Below, one piece after another: positions 1-11,400 of a DNA stretch of 64,000 nt. The position numbers and the translations under genes were made by a program. Source of the stretch: Nitrosomonas sp. (GTDB lineage: Bacteria; Pseudomonadota; Gammaproteobacteria; Burkholderiales; Nitrosomonadaceae); assembly GCA_021604405.1 (NCBI GenBank), contig BQJA01000004.1, positions 1-64,000 of the forward strand, read 5' to 3'. The notes beneath the pieces were generated by a model, which had not been told where the DNA came from, ran no database searches, and saw only the letters and a list, made by a program, of their open reading frames with translations. Every line of letters begins with the position of its first letter. Positions within the stretch are counted from its first letter, which is position 1.

Positions 1-54
1 AGCATCAGTAACTGCCTTTACTAGCATTTTTTGCTCAAATTCCTTTTCACCCAT
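1..54 (-). CDS. 5' end of an unidentified gene running off the left edge
   Basis: An ATG on the minus strand at 54-52 is preceded by AAGGAG with a spacer of about 8 nt, a strong ribosome binding site. The first 18 codons read MGEKEFEQKMLVKAVTDA and stay open to the window edge. I do not recognise the family from so few residues. The start lies about 80 bp from the point where polyketide synthase homology breaks off, a layout that would fit a transposase gene close to the end of an insertion element, but no terminal repeat can be confirmed because the other end is outside the window. Confidence 0.45.
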   Translation of the reverse strand, partial: MGEKEFEQKMLVKAVTDA

Positions 55-136
55 TGGGTGGCTCCTTCAATTGATCATAAAACCTTTACAGTACTATGAT
101 TGAGTTATTTCTTGTAGGCTTAACCGAGGAAAATAG

Positions 137-2095
137 GATTATGCCCATGAACATCGGCAGCGTGTTTCGCTGCCGACCTATCCATTTGAACGACAATCTT
201 ACTGGATTAAACCGGAAAAGCAGGGCGGCCATGTTTCACATGCCGCAAAAGCGCAGTCACGCTCGCTCAATGATTGGTTTTATGTGCCATCCTGGCGACG
301 GGTTGACAAGCTTGAATATGAAAGTTTTGCCCCTAAAACAACCGGGTTTTATTTGATTTTTAAAAGTGAGAATGGCGTTGATGAGGCTTTGATCAAGCAT
401 TTATTAACTTATGGCATTGCGTCAGTCATCGTATCTGCGGGTACTGTGTTTCAGCGCAATAATGAACACAATTACACCATACGTCCTGATGAGAAAAACG
501 ATTATGCTCAATTGATTCAGTATTTCCGTAATGAAAACAAGTTGATTCAGCATATTTTCTATTTCTGGAGCGTAACCTTGAACGGTGAGGGGTTAACTCA
601 GGCAGAAAGCTTATCGAGACACTTCTTCGGTTTATTTTATCTAGGCAATGCACTGGAAAGTAACAAATCAATTCTTGCGCCGAATGAAAGAACGGAAATC
701 ACTATTGTGACCAATCAATTTGCGGATGTTACCGGGAATGAGGCGCTATATCCTAAGAAGGCATTATTAACGGGACCATGCAAGGTGATTCCGCAAGAGT
801 ATGCTTACCTGAATTGCCGCTTGATTGATGTTGAATCGCCGACGCCGGGCAGTGCTGCCGAATCACAGCTGGTTAAACAGATCCTCGCCGAGTCGCAAAC
901 AGATGCTGAAAACTCAGTAATTGCTTACCGAGGGCCGCACCGTTGGGTTCAATTTTTTGAGTCTGCGCATTCTTCCACATCGATGGTTAACCGATTTAAA
1001 ACGGGTGGCGTTTATTTTATTACGGGGGGCCTAGGAGGCATCGGTTTGACACTGGCGGAATATTTGGCCCAAAAATTCCAGGCCAAATTGGTGTTATTGG
1101 GACGCACGCCAGTTCCGCCTCGTGAAAGCTGGGCAGAAATACTGTCCGCGCCTGACAAAGGCGCATTGTATCAAAAAATTAAAAGCATCATTAAACTGGA
1201 GGAGCTGGGCGCCAAAGTATTGGCATTGAACGCAGATGTTGCAAAATTAAGCGAATTACAGACAGCGGTAACGCAAGCGCGCCATGATTTTGGTGCCATC
1301 AATGGTGTTATTCATACTGCCGGTGAGGTAAGCGGCGGATTAATGTTCTCGAAAACAGAGGAGATAATTTCGCGGGTTTTTGCGCCTAAAGTGCGCGGAA
1401 TGCAGGTATTACAAACAATATTTAAGGATGACTCGTTGGATTTCATGTTGCTGTGTTCTTCATTGGCTACGATAGCGGGCGGACTCAGTAAGGTCGATTA
1501 TTGTGCGGCCAATGCATATCTGGATGCGGTTGCTCATTATGCTTACCGTAAAAATACCTATCCGACCATTTCTGTTAATTGGGATAGCTGGCGGGATGTC
1601 GGTATGGCAGCAAGTATGGAGATTCCTGATGGAGTGGGTATCGCCCCAAAAGAGGGAGCAGAGATATTTGAACGTATAGTGAATGGTCCAAATATTCCTC
1701 AAGTAATTATTTCAACAGTAGATTTGCAGACTCGATTGCGTCAAACCCAGAAAGATCTGATTGCTCAGCCTTTTAACTTTACACCGCCTGCACAGAAAGC
1801 AGGGAAATTCTCGAGACCTGCACTGCAAACAATTTTTAAATCGCCAGAAAGCGAATTGGAATTAAGTATCGCGGAAATTTGGCAGAGTCTCCTGGGTATA
1901 GAAGCCATCGGCGTTGATGACAATTTATTCGAGCTGGGGGGTGATTCACTACTGGGAATTCAGTTGTTAACCCGAGTTAGAGCCGCTTTTTCTGTGGATT
2001 TGCATCCAGCCGATTTTTTTAGGTCGCCAACAATCACGGCTTTGGCGGCATTAGTCGAGACTAAACTGCTTGATGAGATTGAATTTACTAGATGA
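137..2095 (+). CDS. Truncated type I PKS: post-AT linker, ketoreductase, acyl carrier protein
   Basis: The frame reads the typical post-acyltransferase linker (LPTYPFERQSYW, 170-205), then a ketoreductase with the NADPH loop GGLGGIGLTLAE (about 1018-1053) and the catalytic Ser/Tyr/Asn region (LLCSSLAT to DYCAAN, about 1447-1512), then a carrier protein with FELGGDSLL (near 1930), where Ser takes the phosphopantetheine arm. The ketosynthase and acyltransferase that should precede are absent: a TAG at 134-136 closes the frame and sequence 1-133 shows no PKS similarity in any frame. The first in-frame start is GTG at 284, without a ribosome binding site. The 3' end overlaps the next NRPS gene by 4 bp (ATGA). 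As it stands it cannot extend a chain; it is either a truncated pseudogene or the 3' part of an interrupted gene. A complete module would add and reduce one malonyl unit before the first amino acid. Confidence 0.75.
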   Translation, partial: DYAHEHRQRVSLPTYPFERQSYWIKPEKQGGHVSHAAKAQSRSLNDWFYVPSWRRVDKLEYESFAPKTTGFYLIFKSENGVDEALIKHLLTYGIASVIVSAGTVFQRNNEHNYTIRPDEKNDYAQLIQYFRNENKLIQHIFYFWSVTLNGEGLTQAESLSRHFFGLFYLGNALESNKSILAPNERTEITIVTNQFADVTGNEALYPKKALLTGPCKVIPQEYAYLNCRLIDVESPTPGSAAESQLVKQILAESQTDAENSVIAYRGPHRWVQFFESAHSSTSMVNRFKTGGVYFITGGLGGIGLTLAEYLAQKFQAKLVLLGRTPVPPRESWAEILSAPDKGALYQKIKSIIKLEELGAKVLALNADVAKLSELQTAVTQARHDFGAINGVIHTAGEVSGGLMFSKTEEIISRVFAPKVRGMQVLQTIFKDDSLDFMLLCSSLATIAGGLSKVDYCAANAYLDAVAHYAYRKNTYPTISVNWDSWRDVGMAASMEIPDGVGIAPKEGAEIFERIVNGPNIPQVIISTVDLQTRLRQTQKDLIAQPFNFTPPAQKAGKFSRPALQTIFKSPESELELSIAEIWQSLLGIEAIGVDDNLFELGGDSLLGIQLLTRVRAAFSVDLHPADFFRSPTITALAALVETKLLDEIEFTR

Positions 2096-5000
2096 CAAAA
2101 GACAATAGCGACCTTGCCCGGCGACGGGCTCGCCTGACGCCTGAGCAGCGACGGCGGCTGAAACAACGGTATCAGATAATTCGTAGCAGGACGGACCAAA
2201 CTTTCCCTATTTTACGTCGTCAAGCCAGTGATCCTACACCGGTATCTTACGCCCAGCATCGCCACTGGTTTTTATGGCAATTGGATCCTCAGAGCACAGC
2301 GTATCACCTGAATGGTGTACTGCACCTGTTAGGGGAACTTGATGTTGACGCGCTGCGGTCTAGTTTTCAAATGCTGGTGAGGCGGCATGAATCGTTGCGC
2401 ACGGTTTTCCGCATCAATGCAGAAGGGCTGCCGGAACAAATCATAGAATCAGAAAGTAAATTTGAATTGACAGTACTCAATCTGAGCGATTTGCCAGCAG
2501 CGCATCGCGACGGCCGCGTGCGTGAAGAAGCGATCCGGATCAACACGACGCCGTTTGATTTGACGCGAGGTCCGCTGTTGCGCGTTGCATTGATCCAGGT
2601 TGCGCCAGCAGAGCATCATCTGGTGGTCGTGATGCACCATATTATTTCAGACGCCTGGTCCAATCGCATTGTTATCGATGAATTTGCTGCGTGCTATCGT
2701 TCGCATATCGAAGGACAGTTGTTATGCCTGCCGGCGCTTCCGGTTCAATACGCTGACTATGCGCAATGGCAACGCAACTGGCTGGAAGCAGGAGAGAAAA
2801 AACGGCAGCTAATATACTGGCGCAATCAGTTAGGTGAAGAGCAGCCGGTGTTGCAATTGCCGACTGACCACGCGCGTTCGTCGAACAGCAGTTACCAGGC
2901 GGCGCAGTATGCCTTTACTTTGCCCGGTGCACTGGTCGCTCGCTTGCAATGCCGGGCGCAGGATCAGAGCGCCACACTGTTTATGGTACTGTTGGCGGGT
3001 TTTCAGGTATTGCTGTATCGCTATACCGGACAAAGCGACATTCGCGTAGGAATACCGATTGCCAATCGTCATCGCGTGGAAATAGAAAATGTCGTGGGCT
3101 TATTCGTAAATACTCAGGTGATGCGCAATATGATCGATAGCCGCATGCCGCTGAGCGTAATACTGAAACAAGTCCGAGAAGCCGCTTTGGGTGCGCAAGC
3201 ATACCAGGATCTGCCATTTGAGGAGCTGGTTGAAGCACTGCAACCTGAACGAAGCTTGAATCAAAATCCACTGTTCCAGGTCATGTTCAATCACTATCGC
3301 GAAGACTATCGCGCGCTGGCGCAACTGCCCGGATTGACGGTCGAAGAATTTCAGCTGAGCGAACGAGACGCACAGCTTGAATTGACGCTGGATATCGTCG
3401 AGAAGCCGGATGCGCGGATTGACGCACGTTTCACTTATGCCGCCGAACTGTTTGAAACGGATACAGTAAAACGGTTGAGTGAACATTACCTTTTGGTATT
3501 GGAACAACTGGCTGATACGCCGCAAAAGTGTGTAGGCGACATTGCGTTATTGAGCGCAGCGGAATGGCGACAGCTCAAGGGCTGGGGAGTCAACGAACGG
3601 TGCTATGCCGATAGCGAGCCGGTGCATCGGCAGTTTGAACGGCAGGTGAGTGAACGTCCTGATGCGACAGCGCTTATTTTTGGCGATACGGAACTCAGTT
3701 ACGCGGCGTTAAACCAGCGATCGAATCGGCTGGCGCACCGGCTTATTGCGCTGGGGATTAAGGCAGAAACCCGTGTGGGAATTGCAGTTGAGCGATCTAT
3801 CGAGATGATTGTGGGTCTGCTCGCAACGCTCAAAGCAGGGGGTGCCTATGTGCCACTGGATACGAATTACCCGCAGGACCGTTTGAATTACATGGCGATG
3901 GATAGCGGTATTGAGGTACTGCTGACACAAAGTCATATCACGGAACGTATTTCACTGCCTGTAGCGTGCGAAATATTGGCACTGGACAGGCTTGATCTGA
4001 CGAGAGAATCCGAACGCAACCCGAACATAACATATTGCGGCGAGCAACTCGCTTACATTATTTATACCTCCGGTTCCACAGGCAAACCAAAAGGCGTATG
4101 TATCCGCCATCATGCATTGGCTCATTTCATAATGAGCATGCTAGAGTCACCTGGCTTGGAAGCTGGCAATACACTGATATCAGTTACTGCATTTTCATTT
4201 GATATCGCCGGATTGGAGATTTACTTGCCTTTAAGTGCGGGCGCCCGGTTAGTCCTGGCACCCTGGACAATAAGTCAGGACGGACCCATGCTGGTGCGTT
4301 TACTCAACACTTATCGACCAGATGTATTTCAATCGACACCTGCTGGATGGCGCGTACTACTGGCAGCAGGATGGAAAGGTTCGCAGGCAGGGAACGCCTT
4401 CTCTCTGAAATGTTTATGTGGAGGAGAGGCGTTATCAATCGACCTGGTTGATCAGTTGCAGGCGTTGAATGTTGAGTTATGGAATATGTATGGGCCCACT
4501 GAAACAACTATCTGGTCAATTGCCGGAGAAATCAATCAGAGAGAGGCATTACTCGGCACACCCATTGCCGCTACCCGGTTGTATATTCTCGATGCAGAAA
4601 TGAATCCGGTTTCGTGCGGGATGCCGGGAGAGTTATATCTCGGTGGTGTTGGACTCGCACGGGGTTATTACAATAAACCGGCCTTAACTGCGCATCGATT
4701 TATCGCTGACCCATTCAGTGAAAATGGGGAGCGACTTTACCGCACGGGAGACCTGGTGCGATGGCAGTCGGGGGGACGGATTGAATACCTGGGGCGCCTA
4801 GATCATCAGATTAAGATCAGAGGTTTTCGTATTGAGTTGGGAGAGATTGAAGCACAATTGTCGTTGCAGCCGCAAATCCGGGAAGCGGTGGTGGTAACAA
4901 TAGAAAGGCTGGATAGCATAATTTTGGTTGCCTACATTTGTTGTCAACCAGGAAGTAATGTTGATACGACTGAACTGCGCGATACCCTGGCAAAATCACT

Positions 5001-5415
5001 GCCAGACTACATGATTCCATCGGCAATCGTCATATTGGAAAGCCTGCCACTGAATGCGAGTGGCAAGGTTGATCGAAAAATGCTTCCCGAACCAGAATTT
5101 ATCAATGCGGCTCAATACGAAGCGCCCCAGGGTGAAGTGGAAGAAGCGCTGGCGGCGATTTGGATGGAGGTGCTGAATCTTAGCCGGGTGGGACGGCAGG
5201 ATCATTTCTTTGAGTTGGGGGGACATTCACTGTTAATCCTGCAGGTTCAACAGAAACTGCAAAGTAGCCGGTCCATTTCACTACCGTTGCGAATTTTTTT
5301 TGAGCACCCGGTTTTGCAGGATATCGCTGCGACGATACAGGCGAATTCTTCGGCTTCCAGTGACAGCCGTCAATTGGATGAAATGTCTGCGTTACTTGAT
5401 TTATTGGAGAATTGA
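2092..5415 (+). CDS. Single-module NRPS (C-A-PCP), predicted glycine-activating
   Basis: This 1107-residue protein has a condensation domain (about residues 45-480) with HHIISDAW at about 182, an adenylation domain (about 500-1000) with IIYTSGSTGKPKG near 656, YGPTETT, YRTGDL and the catalytic Lys in NASGKVDR, and a carrier domain with ELGGHSLL near 1040. Aligned by eye to GrsA, the specificity residues read DILQLGMIWK, one change from the classic glycine code DILQLGLIWK, so glycine is the likely substrate. The start overlaps the PKS fragment's stop (ATGA) and the next NRPS begins directly after the stop, so the three are translationally coupled. The condensation domain would accept the acyl chain from the PKS carrier protein. 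Its sequence closely resembles the first C domain of the next gene, suggesting duplication. Confidence 0.93.
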   Translation: MTKDNSDLARRRARLTPEQRRRLKQRYQIIRSRTDQTFPILRRQASDPTPVSYAQHRHWFLWQLDPQSTAYHLNGVLHLLGELDVDALRSSFQMLVRRHESLRTVFRINAEGLPEQIIESESKFELTVLNLSDLPAAHRDGRVREEAIRINTTPFDLTRGPLLRVALIQVAPAEHHLVVVMHHIISDAWSNRIVIDEFAACYRSHIEGQLLCLPALPVQYADYAQWQRNWLEAGEKKRQLIYWRNQLGEEQPVLQLPTDHARSSNSSYQAAQYAFTLPGALVARLQCRAQDQSATLFMVLLAGFQVLLYRYTGQSDIRVGIPIANRHRVEIENVVGLFVNTQVMRNMIDSRMPLSVILKQVREAALGAQAYQDLPFEELVEALQPERSLNQNPLFQVMFNHYREDYRALAQLPGLTVEEFQLSERDAQLELTLDIVEKPDARIDARFTYAAELFETDTVKRLSEHYLLVLEQLADTPQKCVGDIALLSAAEWRQLKGWGVNERCYADSEPVHRQFERQVSERPDATALIFGDTELSYAALNQRSNRLAHRLIALGIKAETRVGIAVERSIEMIVGLLATLKAGGAYVPLDTNYPQDRLNYMAMDSGIEVLLTQSHITERISLPVACEILALDRLDLTRESERNPNITYCGEQLAYIIYTSGSTGKPKGVCIRHHALAHFIMSMLESPGLEAGNTLISVTAFSFDIAGLEIYLPLSAGARLVLAPWTISQDGPMLVRLLNTYRPDVFQSTPAGWRVLLAAGWKGSQAGNAFSLKCLCGGEALSIDLVDQLQALNVELWNMYGPTETTIWSIAGEINQREALLGTPIAATRLYILDAEMNPVSCGMPGELYLGGVGLARGYYNKPALTAHRFIADPFSENGERLYRTGDLVRWQSGGRIEYLGRLDHQIKIRGFRIELGEIEAQLSLQPQIREAVVVTIERLDSIILVAYICCQPGSNVDTTELRDTLAKSLPDYMIPSAIVILESLPLNASGKVDRKMLPEPEFINAAQYEAPQGEVEEALAAIWMEVLNLSRVGRQDHFFELGGHSLLILQVQQKLQSSRSISLPLRIFFEHPVLQDIAATIQANSSASSDSRQLDEMSALLDLLEN

Positions 5416-8400
5416 TTGGAATTGAATAATCAGGATATTGCCGCGCGGTTTTCCGCACTTCCTGCTGACAAGCAAAAGGCGTTTCTCAATGCATTAAAGG
5501 AACGGGGCATTAATTTTTCTTTGCTTCCTATTGTTCGGCAATCTTCGGAAAACCGTCCGATTCTTTCCTATGCGCAGCAGCGACATTGGTTTTTATGGCA
5601 ACTGGATCCGCAAAATACGGCATATCATTTGAGTGTTGCGCTGCGTTTGCTTGGAGAATTGAATATCGAGGCCTTGCAAACGAGTTTCCAGATGCTGTTG
5701 ACACGGCATGAATCACTGCGCACGGTTTTTCAGATTAATGATGCGGGGATACCGCAGCAGCGAATTAATGCAGAAGGGAAATTCGAACTGATTCGAATTG
5801 ACCTGAGCGAGTTGCCTGTTGCACAACGGGACAGACGTGTGCATGAAGAAGCAATCAGAATTAATGCCACGCCGTTTGATTTGACTCAGGGACCATTACT
5901 GCGCGTAGCATTGATTCGGGCTGCGGCGGAAGACCACCATCTGGTTGTCGTGATGCACCACATTATCACGGATGCATGGTCCAATCGCATCATTATTGAC
6001 GAATTTACCGCGTGTTATCGCGCGCAGGTGGAAGAACAGACGTTTTCGTTGCCACCGCTTGCGATTCAATATGCCGATTATGCGCTATGGCAGCGTAACT
6101 GGCTGGAAGCTGGAGAGAAAGCGCGGCAGTTAAACTACTGGCGACGCCAACTGGGCGTAACGCATGCGGCATTGCAACTGCCTACTGATCATCCGCGTTC
6201 ATCGGTAGCTAACTATCGGGCAACTCGACATGATTTTGTGTTGCCAGTTTCACTGGCGGCCCGGTTGCAGCGTCAAGCACAGGAACAGGGAACAACTCTT
6301 TTTATGATATTGCTGGCGGGGTTTCAGGCATTGTTATACCGCTATACCAGTCAAAATGATGTGCGCGTGGGCGTGCCGATTGCCAATCGTCACCGGTTGG
6401 AAATAGAAAACGTTGTGGGTTTGTTCGTCAACACGCAGGTATTGCGAAGCACGATTGATAGCCGCACCCCGTTGAGCATGATCCTGGACCAAACCCGCGA
6501 AGCTGCTCTGAATGCACAGACGTACCAGGATCTGCCATTTGAACAGTTGGTGGAAGCGCTGCAGCCGGAGCGGAGCCTGTATCAGAACCCGTTGTTCCAG
6601 GTCATGTTCAATCACTTGCGTGAGGACTATTGCGCACTGCGGCATTTGCCCGGCTTGACCGTTGAAGAATATGAACTGGGCGAGCGTGGTGCACAACTTG
6701 AACTGACGCTGGATACAGTAGAGAACCCGAACGGATGTATTGACGCGCGTTTTACTTATGCCGCTGAGCTATTTGAAGCGGGCACGATGAAACGGTTGAG
6801 CGAACACTATCTAAGGGTGCTGGATCAATTGGCTGACGACCCGCATCGCTGTGTCGGCGATATTGCGTTATTAAGTGTAGCGGAATGGCAACAGCTAGCG
6901 CGATGGGGGGTCAATCAATGGCGATATGCTGATACAGAGCCGGTGCATCGGTTGATCGAGCGGCAGGTCAATGAACAACCATTCGCGACGGCGCTTATTT
7001 TTGGCGATTCAGCACTCAGTTATGCGGAATTGAACCGGCGGGCGAACCGGTTGGCCCACCAGTTGATTGCTTTGGGCGTAAAACCCGAAGACCGGGTAGG
7101 CATTGCTGTGGACCGCTCGATTGAGATGGTGATTGGATTGCTGGCGACGCTAAAGGCGGGCGGTGCGTATGTGCCGCTGGATCCCGCATATCCTGAGGAA
7201 AGGCTAAATCACATGGTGGCCGACAGCGCAATTGAGCTTCTGCTGACACAAAGCCATGTCAAAGAACAGATTCCGCATGCTGGGAACTGCCATGTGCTGG
7301 AGCTGGATAGGGTCGATTTGTCAGACTGGCCGGCACATAACCCTCAAGTGGGATTGCACGGGGAACATCTTGCTTACATCATTTATACCTCCGGCTCTAC
7401 TGGAAGACCTAAGGGTGTGGGCGTAGCGCATGGGCCGCTGGCAATGCATGTGCAATCTATAGGCGAACTTTACGGCATGACAACGGCAGACCGTGAACTG
7501 CAATTTGCCTCGATTAATTTTGATGGTGCGCATGAACGCTGGCTTGTGCCGTTGGCTTTTGGTTCAGCGTTGATGCCGCGGGATAACGAATTATGGTCGG
7601 TTGATCATACCGCTGCTGAAATAGCCAAACACCGCATTACGATTGCTTGCTTTACGCCGAGTTATTTACAGCAATTGGCGGATTTTTCCGGTCGGACTGG
7701 CCGTGACCTGCCAATTCGTTCCTACACAGTGGGCGGTGAAGCAATGAGTCGTATTGGTTTTGATTCTGTTCAGCAGACACTGCAACCGCCGCGCATTATT
7801 AATGGCTACGGTCCTACTGAAGCAGTGATAACCCCGCTAATTTTCAAGGCATACGCCGATACGCATTTTGATTCGGATTATCTTCCGATCGGTTCAGTGG
7901 TTGGCGACCGCGCCGCTTATATTCTGGATGCTGATATGAACCCGGTTGCGCAGGGTGTGGCCGGCGAGCTGTATCTCGGCGGAAGGGGGCTGGCGCGTGG
8001 TTATCTGAACCGAACGGCGCTGACAGCGGAACGGTTTGTGGCGGACCCTTTTGATGAGAATGGAGGACGGATCTATCGCACGGGAGATCTGGCGAGATGG
8101 CGGACAGATGGACAAATAGAATATCTGGGACGGCTCGATCATCAGGTCAAGATAAGAGGTTTTCGCATTGAACCGGGTGAGGTAGAAACGCAGTTACTGC
8201 TGCAACCGGAAGTCAGAGAAGCGGTGGTGGTGGCGAAGGAAGGGCCAGGCGGCGCGAGGTTGATTGGTTATGTACTACTGCATGCGGGTAACGAAGTGGA
8301 TATGGCTGAACTGCGTGGATCACTTGGCAAATCATTGCCCGACTATATGATTCCAGCAGCCATCGTTGTGTTGGAGAGCTTGCCGCTGAATGCGAATGGC

Positions 8401-11400
8401 AAGGTGGATCGGGCACTGCTGCCCGAGCCGGCGTTCGCAGGCATGGACGGTTATGAAGCACCACAAGGCGAAGTGGAAGAGATATTGGCGGGAGTGTGGA
8501 AAGAGGTGCTGGGAATCACCGGTGAAGTTGGACGTAATGCTAATTTCTTCGAACTGGGCGGGGATTCCATTCTTAGTCTGCAGATTGTCACCAAATTGCG
8601 CCGGGCTGGCTGGAAAATAACGCCGCGGCAATTGTTTGAGCGGCAGACAATTGCCGCGCTGGCAGGTAGTGCTAAGCCACTGGTAGAGATTGCTGAAACG
8701 ATTTATGCGCAGCGTGACCTGCCGGATATCACGGCGCCAATTCCTATGTTGCCGATTCAGCTGGATTTTTTTGCGCAAACAATAGCCAGAAGGTGCCACT
8801 GGAATCAGGCAGTGCTGCTTAAGAATCGCCAATCAATTGATGCAGAACGGTTGAATCAAGCATTAAAAGCTGTTGTGCAGCATCATGATGCGTTACGCTT
8901 TTGTTACAAGAAAGCGAATGTTCAATGGGAGCAAACGATTGCTGAATCAATTGCGCAGGATATTTTGTGGGTTCGGAACGCCGCAAGCGATGAACAATTA
9001 TTGACCTTGTGTAATGAAGCTCAGCGCAGTCTGGATCTGCAACAAGGGTTGCTGATGCGCGCAATGCTGGTGGAAATGGCCGATCAAACCCAGCGTTTGC
9101 TGCTGGTCGTTCATCATTTAATAATTGACGGTGTTTCCTGGCGTATTCTGATCGAAGATCTAGAAACGGCATATTTTCAGATCAATAACCATGAAAGCAT
9201 CAGGTTGCCCGAAGCGACTGCAGGTTTCTTTGCCTGGGCGCGCCGACTGCAACAGTATTCTGACCGCTACTCGGCAGAGTTTTCCTATTGGCAAAGCCGG
9301 GTGAGTGAGCCTGTTTCACTTCCTTGTGATTTCCCCCGTGGTTCCAATAGTGTATTCAATTTTACCCGCATAACTGCGAAGCTTGATCAGACGCAAACAC
9401 AGGCATTGCTTAAAGACGCGCCAACCGCCTATCGCACCCAAGTGAATGATTTGCTGCTTGCCGCGTTAGGCGGCGCGTTATGTCGCTGGAGCGGGAACCA
9501 GAAGATTGTAGTGGATCTTGAAGGCCATGGACGCGAAGACCTATATCCTGATATCGATCTATCCAGAACGATCGGATGGTTTACTACGCTGTTTCCGATC
9601 CTACTTGATCCATTGGAGGATTTGTCGCAAAGAATTAAGCATGTTAAGGAGAATCTCCGGCAGATTCCCAATAAAGGATTAGGTTACGGTGTATTTAAAC
9701 ACTATGGCGCAGTAGCGCAACGTGAAATTATCGATGCCCTTCCCAAAGCGCAAGTGGTATTTAATTATTTGGGGCAATTCGATACCAGCTTCGGAAAACA
9801 GTCTCCCTGGGTGTTGGCCGATGAGCCGATAGGTGATTTGATGGATTGCGGTGTGATACAGCAGCATGATCTGTCAATTAACAGTCATATCTACAATGGT
9901 GAGCTTTGTCTGGAAATCAATTACAGTGATGCACGATATGCCGCGACTAACATCAAGGCATTTATAAAAATCCTGTTAACTGAGCTTGAATCAGTCATCG
10001 CCCATTGCAGAAGCTGTGTTCGCGGGGTAACGCCATCTGATTTTCCTTTGATGGCGATTACTCAGGATGAATTGGATTGCTTGCCGGTCCCAGTAGAACG
10101 ACTTGAGGATCTTTATCCGCTTTCACCGATGCAAACTGGCATACTGTTTCATAGTGTGTTCGATAGGGATGGCGGTATGTATCTCAATCAATTGAGCGCC
10201 GATATTGATCACTTGTCGGTCGAGCGCTTCAAAGCTGCCTGGCAAGCGGCGATCGACCGTCATGAGATATTGCGGACTGGTTTCGTGCAGGAAGGAAAAA
10301 TACCACTGCAATGGGTCGCAAAAGCGGTTGAATTACCTTTCATTGTGCATGACTGGCGCAATCAGAGAACGCACCCTTTGGCCTATCAGCAGCGTGATCT
10401 TGATGTGCTTGCGCAATCCGAGTATAGGTTGGGTATCGGTCTGAAAAGACCGCCGCTGATCCGGATAGTTGCTATCCGTCTCACCGATACCCGATATCAT
10501 GTCATTATGACCATTCATCATCTTCTGCTGGATGGGTGGAGTACTTCTCAATTGCTCGGTGAGGTGCTGCGGCAGTATGGTGGTGAGACATTACCAGCGC
10601 CGCATACGCGCTTTCGGGATTTTATTGAATGGTTGCGCGCCCGTGATCAGCACGCATCCAAAACGTATTGGCAAGGGCGGTTGCGTCATGCCGCTGAGTC
10701 GACCCGGTTATCAGATGTGTTTTCAGCGTCAACATCACATAAGGGCTATGGAGAAACCACCCGTCCACTCGGGCAATCCATCAACGATGACTTGGTTCGT
10801 TTCTGCAAACGTGAGCACATTACCGTTAATACATTAATACAAGCTGTGTGGGCTTTGTTGCTTGGTTATTATACGGGTCAGCAAACAGTTATCTTTGGCG
10901 TGACTGTAGCGGGCAGGCCGGCAGACTTGCCGGGATCAGATCAGATACTCGGGCTATTTATCAATACGCTGCCGGTGAGTGTTGCACTGAAACCTGAACT
11001 GACCGTCGGTGAGTGGCTGCGAGATTTACAAAAACAGAACCTCACTTCCCGCGAACACGAGCATACCCCGCTATATGAAATTCAGCGCTGGATGGGGCAA
11101 AGCCGGGAAGGGCTGTTTGATAGTATTTTAGTTTTTGAAAACTATCCTATTGACGAAGCCTTCAAACAGCACACGCCGGGTGGACTCGTTTACTCCGGCG
11201 TCAAATGTCGTGAAGCGACCAATTATCCGATGACCGTATCGGTTGTGGAAAATAATGGATTAATCTTGCAATATGGCTATGCCTGCAAAGATTTTTCAGA
11301 AGCAACGGTTAACCGTATTGCAAAGCATATTGAACATTTGCTGCGTGAGATCATACGAAGCGGGGTCAAATGCTTGGGGGACATTAAGCATTTAAAACCG

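Noticed and set aside
96..356. 86-codon plus-strand frame at the left edge
   Set aside because: The PKS linker and following domains read in another frame across 170-356; this frame shows no family features.
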